Notes: generated by a model not told the origin, from the letters alone. Shown: positions 18,858-29,576, counted from the first letter of the stretch. The stretch: 64,000 bases of DNA from Psychrosphaera aestuarii (GCF_017948405.1 NZ_CP072844.1:310001-374000), one strand, 5' to 3'. Program-made: numbers and translations.

Positions 18858-19804
18858 TTGAGCAATATTCCTGGTGTTACCCATTCACTTCGGCCGTTAA
18901 CAAAGTCAGCAGCAGTCATGGCTTTTTTACCAGGAGGTTGAAGCTGAAGAAGATTAAGAACTCCGTTCCCAGTAACGACTTTTACACCGTTTTTATCGGC
19001 GGATAAAATGGTCCCGGCAGGTTCATGTGATGATTCATCAAGCACTTTGGCTTGCCATACCTTTACTGTATTACCGCTCAATTGTACGGTCGCCACCGGC
19101 CAAGGTTGATAACCTCTTATGTTCCGCTCAATTTGCTCGGCTGACTCGTTCCAGTTTATAACCGCTTCTTCTTTCGTCAGTTTGTGTGCGTAGGTGGCAT
19201 CATCGTTATTTTGTTGTGTAGGAGCGATATCGCCACTCGCTATTTTATAAACAGCAGACACCAGCGCTTTAGGACCTAGTTGCTGTAACTTTTCATAGAC
19301 ACTGCCGCTTGTATCAGAATCAGAAATGTCACATTTTTCAATAAATAGCATGTCACCAGTATCAAGACCAACGTCCATTTGCATAATGGTTACGCCAGTT
19401 TCTTTATCGCCCGCTAATACTGCTCTTTGTATAGGAGCCGCGCCCCGCCACTGTGGCAAAATAGAGCCGTGTACGTTTATACAGCCAAGTTTTGGCAGTT
19501 CAAGGACTACCTTTGGCAAAATAAGGCCATAGGCGACAACGATCATTAAGTCTGCGTTTAGCAAAGCAAGTTCGCGTTGTGCATCTTCATCTTTCAATGA
19601 TACCGGTTGATAAACTGGAATATCATGTGCAAGCGCAACTTGTTTAACAGCGCTAGGTTGCAACTTTTTACCACGACCGGCTGGGCGATCTGGCTGAGTG
19701 TAGCAAGCAACAATATCGAATTTCTCAGAAATAAGATGTGAAAGATGTTCTGCCGCGAACTCTGGAGTACCGGCAAAGATTATTCTTAATGGCGTTGAGG
19801 ACAT
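18854..19804 (-). CDS. fmt: Methionyl-tRNA formyltransferase
   Basis: Formylates Met on initiator tRNA with 10-formyltetrahydrofolate, required for normal bacterial initiation. 316 residues. N-terminal formyltransferase domain with [14 protein letters not shown], the catalytic [17 protein letters not shown] and the [11 protein letters not shown] segment; the C-terminal OB-like domain begins near residue 207. Coupled to rsmB by a 4-base overlap and 7 bases after def, which encodes the enzyme that removes the formyl group. Confidence 0.97.
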   Translation of the reverse strand: MSSTPLRIIFAGTPEFAAEHLSHLISEKFDIVACYTQPDRPAGRGKKLQPSAVKQVALAHDIPVYQPVSLKDEDAQRELALLNADLMIVVAYGLILPKVVLELPKLGCINVHGSILPQWRGAAPIQRAVLAGDKETGVTIMQMDVGLDTGDMLFIEKCDISDSDTSGSVYEKLQQLGPKALVSAVYKIASGDIAPTQQNNDDATYAHKLTKEEAVINWNESAEQIERNIRGYQPWPVATVQLSGNTVKVWQAKVLDESSHEPAGTILSADKNGVKVVTGNGVLNLLQLQPPGKKAMTAADFVNGRSEWVTPGILLK

Positions 19805-19811
19805 ATAATAC

Positions 19812-20324
19812 CTAGGCTTCTTGAGCTGCTAATTTTGCTTCTTTTGCTAACTTTTTCTTAATGCGTTCGCGTTTAAGAGGAGATAAGTAATCAACAAAAA
19901 GAACACCATTTAAGTGGTCAGTTTCATGTTGGATACAAATAGCTAATAAACCTTCAGCTTCGTATTCAAAAGGATTGCCATCACGGTCTAATGCTTTAAC
20001 TGTGACTTTTTCAGCACGATCAACTTTTGCATAACAATGAGGTACAGACAAACAGCCTTCCTCATTAATCATACTGCCATCTTTGGCAATGATTTCTGGG
20101 TTAATAAATACGAGTGGTTCTTCTCTGTCTTCAGAGCAGTCTGCTACAAATAGTCGAACATGCTGATCAACCTGAGAGGCTGCAAGTCCTACACCGTTTT
20201 CGTCATACATGGTTTCAAACATGTCATCGATAAGTGTTTTTATAGTGTCATCAACCACTTCAATAGGTTTTGCGACTGTGCGTAATCGCTCATCAGGGAA
20301 ACGTAATACGTTTAATATTGCCAT
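19812..20324 (-). CDS. def: Peptide deformylase
   Basis: Metalloenzyme (iron in vivo) that removes the formyl group from nascent proteins. 170 residues, normal length. The three signature motifs are intact: [21 protein letters not shown] with the metal-binding Cys, and [12 protein letters not shown] with the catalytic Glu and metal-binding His residues. First gene of def-fmt-rsmB-trkA. It is divergent from the LysM-dprA group; about 108 bases lie between the two starts and must hold both promoters. Confidence 0.98.
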   Translation of the reverse strand: MAILNVLRFPDERLRTVAKPIEVVDDTIKTLIDDMFETMYDENGVGLAASQVDQHVRLFVADCSEDREEPLVFINPEIIAKDGSMINEEGCLSVPHCYAKVDRAEKVTVKALDRDGNPFEYEAEGLLAICIQHETDHLNGVLFVDYLSPLKRERIKKKLAKEAKLAAQEA

Positions 20325-20432
20325 AATTTATCTATGCCTCGCCAAATAACATCGTGTACTTGTAATTTTAACTGTTTAGATTCACTATTAACAGAACAAC
20401 ATGTTGATAATAATAATTATAGGAAAAAGGGA

Positions 20433-21566
20433 ATGCGTGTACTAATCCGCTTAATGACGCTTGCGCTTGTTATTAGTTCACTTCACATATCTTCATTAAT
20501 AGCTGATACATTAACGATCCGCAAAGATGCGCCTTCGGAATATGTCGTGAAGAAAGGTGACACACTTTGGGATATATCAAGTTTATTTCTAAACGATCCA
20601 TGGTTATGGCCAAAATTGTGGAAATTCAATCCGCAGATTAAAAACCCGCACCTTATTTACCCGGGTGATCAACTAAAACTAGTTTATGACGCCGATGGTT
20701 CGCCAAAGTTGGTCATGGCTAAACGATCGTTTAGCTTATCTCCGCAAAAACGCATTGCCTATAAAAAAGACGAACCTATTCCAATGGTCCCTTTAAATGC
20801 AATCGAATCCTTTCTGAGTTATGAACTGGCACTTGATGAAGATACGTTAGAAGGTTTGCCGTACGTATTAGGTACAGATCGCACTGTAAAAAGAGCATTA
20901 CCTGGTGACTTACTCTATATTAAAGGTGACTTAAAATCTGAAAGTAAGTTTGCCATATACCGTAAAGGCAAGGCGTATGTTGATCCAGACTCAGAAGATA
21001 TTTTAGGTTATGAAGCTGTGCTTGTTGCAGTAGCCGATTTAATTAATTCAGGTGACCCTTCAGAGGGTGTGCCCGGAAAAATTAGAATAACAACAGCCAA
21101 ACAAGAAGTAAGAGCAAGTGACGTTGTTATGCCTATTCGCCAAGGGCAAGACTTACCAGCCTTTTTTAAAATGGCAAAAGTTACGACTGAGCTAGACGGT
21201 ACTATTGTAGCGACGCCGTCTGATTTAGCAGGCGTAAGTAAATACGATGTTGTTATTATTAATAAAGGACAAGATTCTCAGGTTTCAGCGGGCAATATCC
21301 TTACTATATCTCGTAAATCACCTACTGTTGTTGATCAAGGTCTTGGTCCTAAATATCAAGAAGATGCAACAAGATACGAAAAGTTTGTTGGTGTTGTTAA
21401 AAACCTATTTAGAGGTGATGAACATAAAGGTATATATGACATGCCGTATGAAGAAGTTGGCCAAGTCATGATTTTCAAAGTTTATGAAAAAGTAAGTTAT
21501 GGAATTATAACAAAAAACTCATCACCTATTTATGTTGGAGATAAGATTAACACTCCTAATTTGTAG
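20433..21566 (+). CDS. Secreted LysM-domain protein
   Basis: 377-residue exported protein. A signal peptide (VLIRLMTLALVISSLHISS) is followed by one LysM peptidoglycan-binding domain (SEYVVKKGDTLWDISSLFL...LIYPGDQLKL, about residues 30-80). The remaining 300 residues are a conserved but unnamed region. I chose ATG 20433 because AGGAAAAAGGG lies just upstream and the signal peptide then begins at the N-terminus; the frame is open further upstream but yields an unlikely Cys-rich leader. LysM genes beside dprA and divergent from def are common in Vibrio and Shewanella relatives. A cell-wall role is inferred. Confidence 0.86.
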   Translation: MRVLIRLMTLALVISSLHISSLIADTLTIRKDAPSEYVVKKGDTLWDISSLFLNDPWLWPKLWKFNPQIKNPHLIYPGDQLKLVYDADGSPKLVMAKRSFSLSPQKRIAYKKDEPIPMVPLNAIESFLSYELALDEDTLEGLPYVLGTDRTVKRALPGDLLYIKGDLKSESKFAIYRKGKAYVDPDSEDILGYEAVLVAVADLINSGDPSEGVPGKIRITTAKQEVRASDVVMPIRQGQDLPAFFKMAKVTTELDGTIVATPSDLAGVSKYDVVIINKGQDSQVSAGNILTISRKSPTVVDQGLGPKYQEDATRYEKFVGVVKNLFRGDEHKGIYDMPYEEVGQVMIFKVYEKVSYGIITKNSSPIYVGDKINTPNL

Positions 21567-21591
21567 GTGATCCAAATGGAGCGCTTATTAA

Positions 21592-22707
21592 ATGAGAGAG
21601 TGGTTGATTCTGTTGCAATGTCCTGGGTTGGGCGTTGCAACTCTTCTTAAGGTTTGTAAGGAGCTTAACAGCTTAACGGAATTGTGTTACCAGTCTGAAC
21701 ATCAGTTAAGTAAGATGGGGTTGTCCTCAAAACAGATTATCTTCTTACAGCAAAGCATTAAGCATCCACCTAATCACCTCGTTAACACTGAAAATTATAT
21801 TATCAGCCATAAAATTAAGCTGGTTTCCATAGAAGATAAGCTTTATCCCAACAGCTTAAAACAAACATCAAGACCGCCAATTGTTTTATTCGCTCAAGGT
21901 AATGTTGAATTATTGTCACAACCACAAATTGCATTTGTTGGCTCTCGCGCTCCAACTGCTTATGGTATTGAGGTCACAAAGTATCTTGCTTCTGCTCTAG
22001 TAAAAAGCGGACTAGTCGTCACAAGTGGTCTTGCGTTAGGAATTGATGGTGTTGCACACCAAGCAACGATAGACGCTGGTGGGTATACAATAGCTGTTAT
22101 GGGTTCTGGACACGCAAATATATACCCCAAAAAGCACAGACAATTAGCGGCTAATATAATTTCTACAAATGGCCTTTTATTATCAGAGTTTCTTCCATTC
22201 GATACGCCACAGTCTTTTCATTTTCCTCGTCGTAATAGAGTGATTGCTGGGTTGAGCTACGGAACGGCTGTAGTTGAAGCGGCTTTAAAAAGTGGCTCGT
22301 TAATAACGGCAAAATATGCGTTAGAGGCCAATCGAGATGTGTTTGCAGTGCCCGGAAATATATTTAGCCCTGTATCAACGGGTTGTCATAATCTGATACA
22401 AAATGGCGCTAAGCTTGTACAATGTCCGGCCGATATATTAGAGGAGTATGAACAGCTGATCTGCTCTCATGACGTAAACGTATCTTATTCAAGTAGTTTT
22501 AGTAATATTGATAAAAACAACTTGGCAGAGTCACAATTGTTAGCTAGTGTTGATCATGAAGCCACCTCAGTTGATGTCATTTCACAGCGTTCAAATTTGC
22601 CAGTGGATCAGGTATTAAAAGAATTGTTGGAATTGGAAATTTTGGGGTATATAAACGCCGTGCCCGGCGGATATATCAAGGTAAACACTAACTTTAATAA
22701 TAAATAA
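21592..22707 (+). CDS. dprA: DNA-processing protein DprA
   Basis: Binds incoming single-stranded DNA and loads RecA during natural transformation. 371 residues: a SAM-like N-terminal region, the extended Rossmann core [14 protein letters not shown]...[22 protein letters not shown]...[11 protein letters not shown] and [12 protein letters not shown], then a C-terminal winged-helix domain (about residues 305-365). It starts 25 bases after the LysM gene and is followed by smg after 14 bases, so the three form one transcript. No other competence gene is in the window. Confidence 0.96.
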   Translation: MREWLILLQCPGLGVATLLKVCKELNSLTELCYQSEHQLSKMGLSSKQIIFLQQSIKHPPNHLVNTENYIISHKIKLVSIEDKLYPNSLKQTSRPPIVLFAQGNVELLSQPQIAFVGSRAPTAYGIEVTKYLASALVKSGLVVTSGLALGIDGVAHQATIDAGGYTIAVMGSGHANIYPKKHRQLAANIISTNGLLLSEFLPFDTPQSFHFPRRNRVIAGLSYGTAVVEAALKSGSLITAKYALEANRDVFAVPGNIFSPVSTGCHNLIQNGAKLVQCPADILEEYEQLICSHDVNVSYSSSFSNIDKNNLAESQLLASVDHEATSVDVISQRSNLPVDQVLKELLELEILGYINAVPGGYIKVNTNFNNK

Positions 22708-22721
22708 CAAAGGGGCAAGTT

Positions 22722-23195
22722 ATGTTTGATATCCTTTTGTACCTTTTTGAAAACATTGTCAACGATAGCGCAGAGTTATGGGTTGACGAAGGCGAGCTTA
22801 CAAAAGAGCTTAAAAAGGCTGGTTTTCATGAAGATGATATTTATAAAGCGCTGATGTGGTTAGAAGATCTTGCTGATCTGCAATCTAACGATATAGCACC
22901 TTTCATTATCGGGCAAACCGCCCTTTCTACTCGTATTTATACGGTTGCAGAGACAATGAAGTTAGATACTGAGTGTCGAGGCTTTTTGTTATTCTTAGAG
23001 CAAATTAATCTGTTAGATGTAGCGACTAGAGAAATGGTTATTGACCGCGTTATGGAACTTGAAGAGTCTCAAATTGGTCTTGATGACTTAAAGTGGGTTG
23101 TATTAATGGTATTGTTTAATGTACCAGGTAAAGAAGCCGCATTTGAGCAAATGGAAAATCTTGTGTTCGAGGAACCTGCAGGTCTAATTCACTAA
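22722..23195 (+). CDS. smg: Smg family protein (DUF494)
   Basis: Conserved acidic protein of 157 residues; the family is nearly always found beside dprA but has no established biochemical role. The N-terminus [19 protein letters not shown] is characteristic. AAGGGGC precedes the ATG. The protein is predicted all-helical with no cysteine-based metal site or membrane segment. It is followed by a strong hairpin and then yrdD, as in the E. coli dprA-smg-yrdD-tsaC order. Confidence 0.93.
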   Translation: MFDILLYLFENIVNDSAELWVDEGELTKELKKAGFHEDDIYKALMWLEDLADLQSNDIAPFIIGQTALSTRIYTVAETMKLDTECRGFLLFLEQINLLDVATREMVIDRVMELEESQIGLDDLKWVVLMVLFNVPGKEAAFEQMENLVFEEPAGLIH

Positions 23196-23232
23196 AAATA
23201 GTCGTTTAACATAAAATTTCATTGCTAAAACA

Positions 23233-23259
23233 AATGGAGTGGCTAAGATCCACTCCATT
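23233..23259. repeat. Strong hairpin between smg and yrdD
   Basis: AATGGAGTGG / CCACTCCATT, a 10-bp perfect stem with a 7-base loop. No T-run follows on either strand, so it is not a standard terminator. It may act as an mRNA stability or processing element; the yrdD start codon is 23 bases downstream. Confidence 0.55.
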
Positions 23260-23282
23260 GTCTTCATAACATCTTGGTATTT

Positions 23283-23825
23283 ATGACTTCTGACTCGAAG
23301 CTCAACCTTTCTTCTAATCAAGCTAATAAACAATACTGTCCTAAATGCGAGGCAGAGCTGAGTATAAAGTCTGGCAGCAAAGGTGCTTTTTGGGCTTGTA
23401 CTGGTTACCCCGTTTGTGATTTTACTAAACCAATGTCAACACAATCAGAAGTGCAAGTTGTAAAAGTGTTAGATGATGTGTGTTGTCCTATTTGCGAAGA
23501 TGATCTTGCGGTTAAATCTGGCCGTTACGGTATGTTTATTGGTTGTATGAACTACCCTACCTGTAACTTTATTGTTAAAGAAGACGATGATGAAGATTAC
23601 GAACCGGTTCCGTGCGTAGAATGTGGAAAAGGCGAGCTTCATCAGCGATCAGGAAAAAAGGGTAAGGTATTTTATGCATGCGACCAATATCCTAAATGCG
23701 ACTTTCTTTTGAACGATAAGCCTCTGAACGAGATCTGCCCTTCGTGTGAAAGTCCTATACTTGTAATAGACAAAAATAATACTAAACGCTGCATAGTTAA
23801 AACATGTAGTTATGAAATCGAATAA
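23283..23825 (+). CDS. yrdD: Topoisomerase I C-terminal zinc-finger-type protein YrdD
   Basis: 180-residue protein made almost entirely of four zinc-ribbon repeats like those at the C-terminus of topoisomerase I. The repeats are CPKCEAELSIKSG...WACTGYPVC, CPICEDDLAVKSG...IGCMNYPTC, CVECGKGELHQRSG...YACDQYPKC, and a shorter CPSCESPIL...CIVKTC. It probably binds single-stranded nucleic acid. No topoisomerase catalytic domain is present. ATG 23283 is preferred to an upstream TTG at 23274. Same position as E. coli yrdD, between smg and tsaC. Confidence 0.9.
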   Translation: MTSDSKLNLSSNQANKQYCPKCEAELSIKSGSKGAFWACTGYPVCDFTKPMSTQSEVQVVKVLDDVCCPICEDDLAVKSGRYGMFIGCMNYPTCNFIVKEDDDEDYEPVPCVECGKGELHQRSGKKGKVFYACDQYPKCDFLLNDKPLNEICPSCESPILVIDKNNTKRCIVKTCSYEIE

Positions 23826-23857
23826 GTCACTAATACGATACAATTTGAGCAAAGAAA

Positions 23858-24427
23858 ATGACTGAATCAACGTTAATAAATCCTACAAATGAAATTGAAG
23901 CATTACAGCAAGGCTGTTTAATTGTTTATCCTACTGAGGCGGTTTGGGGCATTGGCTGCGATCCGGATAACGAAGATGCGGTGATGAAGCTATTAGAAGC
24001 TAAACAACGTCCAGTTGAGAAAGGTCTTATATTGGTGGCACAAAACCTATCACAGTGCCATGACTACTTTGATTTTGATAAAGTTCCAATTGAAAAACGC
24101 CCAGAAATCTTTTCGTCTTGGCCAGGCCCTGTTACATGGTTACTGCCAGCCAAAGCATCTGCACCTAAGTGGATTACCGGCGGCAGTGATATGATAGCTA
24201 TTCGTATCAGTGCGCACCCTACTATTCAGCGAATTTGTCGAACCTTTAATAAACCGATTGTATCGACTAGCGCCAATAGAACAACTGAGCCGGTTTGTAA
24301 AAACTTGGCAGAAGCTATAAAGGTGTTTGGATCGCAAGTTGCCATTTATGTCGATGAGGCCTTAGGCGGAAGTGAAAAGCCTTCAGTTATTAAACATTCA
24401 ATCACTGGCGAAGTATTTAGGAGTTAA
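23858..24427 (+). CDS. tsaC: Threonylcarbamoyl-AMP synthase
   Basis: Makes threonylcarbamoyl-AMP from threonine, bicarbonate and ATP, the first step of the t6A37 modification of ANN-decoding tRNAs. 189 residues, equal to E. coli TsaC. YrdC-fold motifs: VYPTEAVWGIGCDPDN, the KQRPVEKGLILVA substrate loop, WPGPVTWLLPA and PIVSTSANRTTEPVC. Its last codons contain the AGGAG that serves as the hemF ribosome binding site, so tsaC and hemF are coupled. Confidence 0.96.
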   Translation: MTESTLINPTNEIEALQQGCLIVYPTEAVWGIGCDPDNEDAVMKLLEAKQRPVEKGLILVAQNLSQCHDYFDFDKVPIEKRPEIFSSWPGPVTWLLPAKASAPKWITGGSDMIAIRISAHPTIQRICRTFNKPIVSTSANRTTEPVCKNLAEAIKVFGSQVAIYVDEALGGSEKPSVIKHSITGEVFRS

Positions 24428-24430
24428 GTT

Positions 24431-25345
24431 TTGCAAGAACATAAGTTATTGGAACAAGCGAAGTCCTTTTTTATGGAACTTCAAGACTATATTACTAATC
24501 AACTAGCCAGCATGGATGGTGGTCAATTTGAACAAGACCAGTGGGAACGAGAAGAAGGTGGTGGCGGCCGAAGCCGAGTGCTTAAAGACGGCGTTATCTT
24601 TGAGCAAGCGGGTGTTAATTTTTCGCATGTATTTGGTGCGAATATGCCAGCATCAGCGACTGCACATAGGCCAGAGCTAGAAGGTCGCAGTTTTAATGCT
24701 TGCGGAGTGTCTCTCGTTATTCATCCGCGTAACCCTCATATACCAACGACACATGCAAATGTAAGATTTTTTATTGCCGAAAAAGAAGGTGCTGAACCCG
24801 TATGGTGGTTTGGAGGTGGTTTTGACTTAACGCCTTATTACCCCATCGAAGAAGATGTGGTTCATTGGCATCAAACCGCTTTTGATATTTGCAAACCATT
24901 TGGAAAAGATGTTTATCCAAAATATAAAAAGTGGTGTGACGAATACTTTTATTTAAAACATAGAGATGAGACTCGAGGCGTCGGTGGATTATTCTTTGAT
25001 GATTTAAATGAATGGGGCTTCGATAATTGTTTTGCATTTACTAAAGCGGTTGGTAACGGTTTTATAGATGCCTATAAGCCTATCGTTGAGCGTAGAAAAG
25101 ATTCAAGCGTTTCAGACTCTCAAAGACAATTTCAATTATATCGCCGCGGCCGTTATGTAGAGTTTAATTTAGTTTATGACCGTGGAACCCTATTTGGCCT
25201 TCAAACTGGAGGGCGAACTGAGTCTATATTAATGTCGATGCCGCCTTTAGCTCGGTGGGAATATCAATACACGCCTTCTGATGGCTCTGCAGAAGCTGAG
25301 CTTTATGAAAGGTATTTGAAGCCACAGAATTATTTGAATTTATAA
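24431..25345 (+). CDS. hemF: Oxygen-dependent coproporphyrinogen III oxidase
   Basis: Aerobic haem synthesis enzyme that oxidatively decarboxylates coproporphyrinogen III to protoporphyrinogen IX. 304 residues, close to E. coli HemF (299). Recognised by [44 protein letters not shown] and the C-terminal [19 protein letters not shown]. The start is TTG 24431 with AGGAG 7 bases upstream (inside tsaC); no ATG fits the N-terminus. It faces a truncated-globin gene, a plausible haem user. Confidence 0.97.
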   Translation: MQEHKLLEQAKSFFMELQDYITNQLASMDGGQFEQDQWEREEGGGGRSRVLKDGVIFEQAGVNFSHVFGANMPASATAHRPELEGRSFNACGVSLVIHPRNPHIPTTHANVRFFIAEKEGAEPVWWFGGGFDLTPYYPIEEDVVHWHQTAFDICKPFGKDVYPKYKKWCDEYFYLKHRDETRGVGGLFFDDLNEWGFDNCFAFTKAVGNGFIDAYKPIVERRKDSSVSDSQRQFQLYRRGRYVEFNLVYDRGTLFGLQTGGRTESILMSMPPLARWEYQYTPSDGSAEAELYERYLKPQNYLNL

Positions 25346-25370
25346 AAGCGAATATTGCGAAATGACTAAT

Positions 25371-25402
25371 AAAGGCACTTAATTTAATAGAGTGCCTTTT
25401 TG
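25371..25402. terminator. Bidirectional terminator between hemF and the globin gene
   Basis: AAAGGCACT / AGTGCCTTT stem with an 11-base loop, followed by TTTTGTT on the plus strand and by TATTA on the minus strand. It sits between two convergent genes. Confidence 0.8.
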
Positions 25403-25855
25403 TTACTGATTAATCATATGAGCAGCAAGTTGATCAAACTTCATTCTCAAATCAGCTTTTAGTACAGGGTCGTCTGCTAGAACTATATCTAAAGCATTAG
25501 TCATACAAATCATCCATTGTTGATACATTTTATCGTCAATAGCAAAAGGAAGGTGGCGAGCTCGAAGTCGCGGATGTCCATATTTCTCAACAAACAAATC
25601 AGGTCCGCCTAACCAGCCACTTAAAAACTCAAAAAATTTAATTCTAATTGCGTTCATAGGCTTTGGATGGATATCATGAAGCTCTTTCGCTTCGGCATTT
25701 GTTTCCATTTGGTCATAAAAGGTGTTTGCGAGTAATAGCACTTTATCTTTGCCCATTCGCTCATAAGGAGTTTGCTTAGGCGAAAGGTGTGAATGATATT
25801 GATTAGACTGGGTCGATTTAGAGCCCATTAGTTTTGATTTCAGTTTATTTAACAT
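25403..25855 (-). CDS. Group II truncated haemoglobin (YjbI family)
   Basis: Haem protein of the truncated-globin family; members bind O2 or NO and are linked to oxidative or nitrosative stress. 150 residues: about 30 polar N-terminal residues without family similarity (GSKSTQSNQYHSHLSPKQ), then the globin. Family features are FFEFLSGWLGGPDLFVEKYGHPRLRARH, carrying the proximal His, and the distal FYDQM region. FAIDDKMYQQWMICMTNAL holds the conserved Trp of group II. Convergent with hemF and divergent from aroE (9 bases apart), so their promoters overlap. Confidence 0.85.
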   Translation of the reverse strand: MLNKLKSKLMGSKSTQSNQYHSHLSPKQTPYERMGKDKVLLLANTFYDQMETNAEAKELHDIHPKPMNAIRIKFFEFLSGWLGGPDLFVEKYGHPRLRARHLPFAIDDKMYQQWMICMTNALDIVLADDPVLKADLRMKFDQLAAHMINQ

Positions 25856-25864
25856 AAGAAACCT

Positions 25865-26671
25865 ATGAATAAGTTTTTAGTAATTGGTAATCCAATCGCG
25901 CACTCGAAGTCGCCTATTATACATCAACAGTTTGCGAAACAGTTGAATATTAAAATGACTTACGATAAGTGCTTGTTGGAGTCTGAGGAATTTGAAGTAG
26001 AAATTAAAAAGATGTTTGCGGATGGACTTTCGGGAACCAATATTACTTATCCATATAAAGAGCGAGCTTACAATCTATGTGATCAAGTATCAGCGCGCGC
26101 TGAGTTATCCAAAGCGGTTAATACTCTTTATATGAAAGATGGCGTTTTGTGTGGTGATAATACCGACGGTCAGGGTTTAGTGCAGGATCTATTATTTAAT
26201 AAATTAGAGTTGCAGAATAAACATATACTTATAATTGGTGCTGGTGGGGCGGTTAGAGGATGCATACCTTCACTATTAGAAGTTAAGCCTGCGCACATAA
26301 CGATAGCTAACCGAACAAAAGGCAAAGCTATGCAAATTGTCACTGAAATGGGTAGTGACTCTCTAAGTGCAATTAGTTTGATGGACGTAAGAAATAACTA
26401 CGATATCGTTATTAATGCTACTTCGTTATCAATATATAACGAAGTACCTGAAATGAATCCCTGTGTATTTGAAAACGCCATAGCTGCCTATGATATGGTT
26501 TATTCGCAACAAGAAAATGCATTCTTAAAATGGGCGTTGGCGAATAATAGTGGCATTAAGGTGATTGACGGCTTAGGTATGCTAGTAGAACAGGCGGCCG
26601 AAGCGTTTTATGTTTGGCACAAAGTTCGCCCCAATACCGAAAAAATAAGAGACTTTTTAGTTAATAGTTAA
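25865..26671 (+). CDS. aroE: Shikimate dehydrogenase (NADP+)
   Basis: Reduces 3-dehydroshikimate to shikimate in aromatic amino acid synthesis. 268 residues. Substrate-binding NPIAHSKSP and catalytic Lys in NITYPYKERAY; NTLYMKDGVLCGDNTDGQG; NADPH site IIGAGGAVRG and NRTKGKA. The last two sense codons and the stop codon are formed by copies 1 and 2 of a 14-copy AGTTAAT tandem repeat, so the C-terminus (VNS) is encoded by the repeat. E. coli also has aroE near the dprA-smg-yrdD-tsaC block. Confidence 0.97.
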   Translation: MNKFLVIGNPIAHSKSPIIHQQFAKQLNIKMTYDKCLLESEEFEVEIKKMFADGLSGTNITYPYKERAYNLCDQVSARAELSKAVNTLYMKDGVLCGDNTDGQGLVQDLLFNKLELQNKHILIIGAGGAVRGCIPSLLEVKPAHITIANRTKGKAMQIVTEMGSDSLSAISLMDVRNNYDIVINATSLSIYNEVPEMNPCVFENAIAAYDMVYSQQENAFLKWALANNSGIKVIDGLGMLVEQAAEAFYVWHKVRPNTEKIRDFLVNS

Positions 26672-26756
26672 TAGTTAATAGTTAATAGTTAATAGTTAAT
26701 AGTTAATAGTTAATAGTTAATAGTTAATAGTTAATAGTTAATAGTTAATAGTTAAT
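26659..26756 (+). repeat. 14 perfect copies of the heptamer AGTTAAT
   Basis: Ninety-eight bases of uninterrupted AGTTAAT units, starting inside the last codons of aroE and ending inside the left arm of a downstream hairpin. Every reading frame through the array hits TAA or TAG, so changes in copy number beyond two units leave AroE unchanged. Arrays this uniform normally arise by polymerase slippage and vary between strains. Confidence 0.97.
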
Positions 26757-26787
26757 ATAAGGGCTTAAGTAGCGCCCTTATATTAAC
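26751..26787. terminator. Large AT-rich hairpin between aroE and yrdA
   Basis: A 14-bp perfect inverted repeat, GTTAATATAAGGGC / GCCCTTATATTAAC, with a 9-base loop. It lies between convergent aroE and yrdA and probably acts as a bidirectional terminator, although no long T-run follows. Its left arm includes the last heptamer unit. Confidence 0.6.
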
Positions 26788-26807
26788 TAAATATGGCAAT
26801 GTCGATA

Positions 26808-27350
26808 TTAGTTAGCTTGTTCTTCTATATATTCATTTTTTAACAACACATAATTACTCGATGAAATTGTTAAAAATGCCCTTTCGTCTTCTTTTAGTGG
26901 TCTTGCTTGCTTCACTGGGTTGCCAACATAAAGATATCCACTTTCTAATTTTTTATTCGGTGGAACTAAAGAGCCCGCGCCAATAATTACATCGTCACCA
27001 ACCACAACACCGTCCATAATAATAGCGCCCATACCTACGAGTATACGATTGCCTAACTCACAACCATGTAACATAGCTTTATGTCCAATTGTGACGTCCT
27101 CACCTATTATTAGTGGATTTCCAGTTGGGTTGCTTTTAGACTTTCTAGTAACGTGCAGCACACTTCCGTCTTGTACATTAGTGCGGGCGCCGATCGAAAT
27201 AGTATTAACATCACCTCTAGCTGCAACTAATGGCCAGACACTTACGTCTTCCCCTAACTTGATATCACCATAAAGAACAGCGCTATCATCTATGTAACAG
27301 CTTTCTTTTATTGTAGGCGTTATATTTTTATAAGATTTAATGTTTCTCAT
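26808..27350 (-). CDS. yrdA: Gamma-carbonic anhydrase-like hexapeptide protein YrdA
   Basis: Left-handed beta-helix protein of the gamma-carbonic anhydrase/PaaY family; E. coli YrdA activity is not firmly established. 180 residues with hexapeptide repeats across residues 25-140. Metal-binding His residues are in VLHVTRKS and IGHKAMLHGCELG, and there is a conserved early Arg/Asp pair in AARGDVNTI. I chose the ATG at 27350, which has GGGAGC 6 bases upstream; the frame continues to 27446 but would run into rrn control sequences. Divergent from the rrn operon. Confidence 0.93.
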   Translation of the reverse strand: MRNIKSYKNITPTIKESCYIDDSAVLYGDIKLGEDVSVWPLVAARGDVNTISIGARTNVQDGSVLHVTRKSKSNPTGNPLIIGEDVTIGHKAMLHGCELGNRILVGMGAIIMDGVVVGDDVIIGAGSLVPPNKKLESGYLYVGNPVKQARPLKEDERAFLTISSSNYVLLKNEYIEEQAN

Positions 27351-27467
27351 GATTAGCTCCCAAAGGCTAAGGTAAGGCTTAAATATCCTACTTTTTGAAC
27401 AAATAAGCCAATAAATATGCGGTTTGTAGTTATTATAGCCAAACAAAAAACTTTTTCAAAAAAGCAC

Positions 27468-27495
27468 TTGCGCAACGGAATTAGATCTCTATAAT
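27468..27495 (+). promoter_or_regulatory. rrn promoter P1
   Basis: TTGCGC, 16-base spacer, TATAAT, then a GC-rich discriminator (GCGTCC). The 16-base spacer and GC discriminator are typical of stringently controlled rrn P1 promoters. A/T tracts just upstream (27441-27463) resemble an UP element. Confidence 0.8.
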
Positions 27496-27614
27496 GCGTC
27501 CTCGTTGTCAGGGAGACATCAAACGGCTTGAAACGTTAAGTAAAGGTGGTTTGATTTGACTTAAAACGGTTTAGAAAACTTCTTCAAAAAAACGAAAAAG
27601 ATTTGATAAAAACG

Positions 27615-27642
27615 TTGACAACAAATTAGGGAAGTGTAGAAT
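27615..27642 (+). promoter_or_regulatory. rrn promoter P2
   Basis: TTGACA, 16-base spacer, TAGAAT, followed by GCGC. It lies 147 bases downstream of P1, similar to E. coli rrn tandem promoters. The stretch 27351-27857 holds no gene: it contains P1, P2, the antitermination site and the 16S processing arm. Confidence 0.82.
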
Positions 27643-27651
27643 GCGCATCCC

Positions 27652-27708
27652 GGTTGAGACAAGGTCTCGACCAAGAGCAGAAAGGTTCTAAACGTTCTTT
27701 AACAATTT
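27652..27708 (+). promoter_or_regulatory. rrn leader antitermination site (boxB-like hairpin and boxA)
   Basis: A 9-bp hairpin (GGTTGAGAC / GTCTCGACC, one G-T pair) at 27652-27672 is followed by boxA GTTCTTTAACAATTT at 27694-27708. BoxA recruits NusB/NusE to prevent Rho termination of rRNA transcripts. Confidence 0.82.
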
Positions 27709-27709
27709 G

Positions 27710-27727
27710 TAATTAATTATTTGTGTG
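27710..27727 (+). other. 5' arm of the 16S RNase III processing stem
   Basis: This 18-base arm is perfectly complementary to 29419-29436, just beyond the 3' end of 16S. Pairing closes a stalk around 16S rRNA, the standard RNase III substrate. Confidence 0.8.
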
Positions 27728-27857
27728 GGCACTCCGATGAGTAGTAACAAACACACTAAGGTTCTTCTTCGGAAGGCAGCTTAGTACTTGTAACTATCAA
27801 TTGAGTGTCTGAACGAAATTTATTTGAACAGAATTCAATGGGTAGCGATTAAACTTT

Positions 27858-29391
<1,534 letters not shown>

Positions 29392-29499
29392 TAAACGAAG
29401 TTACACCTTCAGAGTGTTCACACAAATAATTAATTACGAATAATGAGCGAGAAAGCTGCAAGCTGTTAGCTGCATTCGAGAGTTTGTAGCATAAACGAT

Positions 29500-29576
<77 letters not shown>

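Noticed and set aside
20334..20432. N-terminal extension of the LysM protein
   Set aside because: It would place a Cys-rich leader before the signal peptide; the downstream ATG has a strong Shine-Dalgarno.
26659..26756. CRISPR array
   Set aside because: The array is continuous 7-base units with no spacers, and there are no cas genes in the window.
27351..27446. N-terminal extension of yrdA toward the rrn promoters
   Set aside because: The ATG at 27350 has a good ribosome binding site and gives the family length; the extension has no similarity to YrdA.
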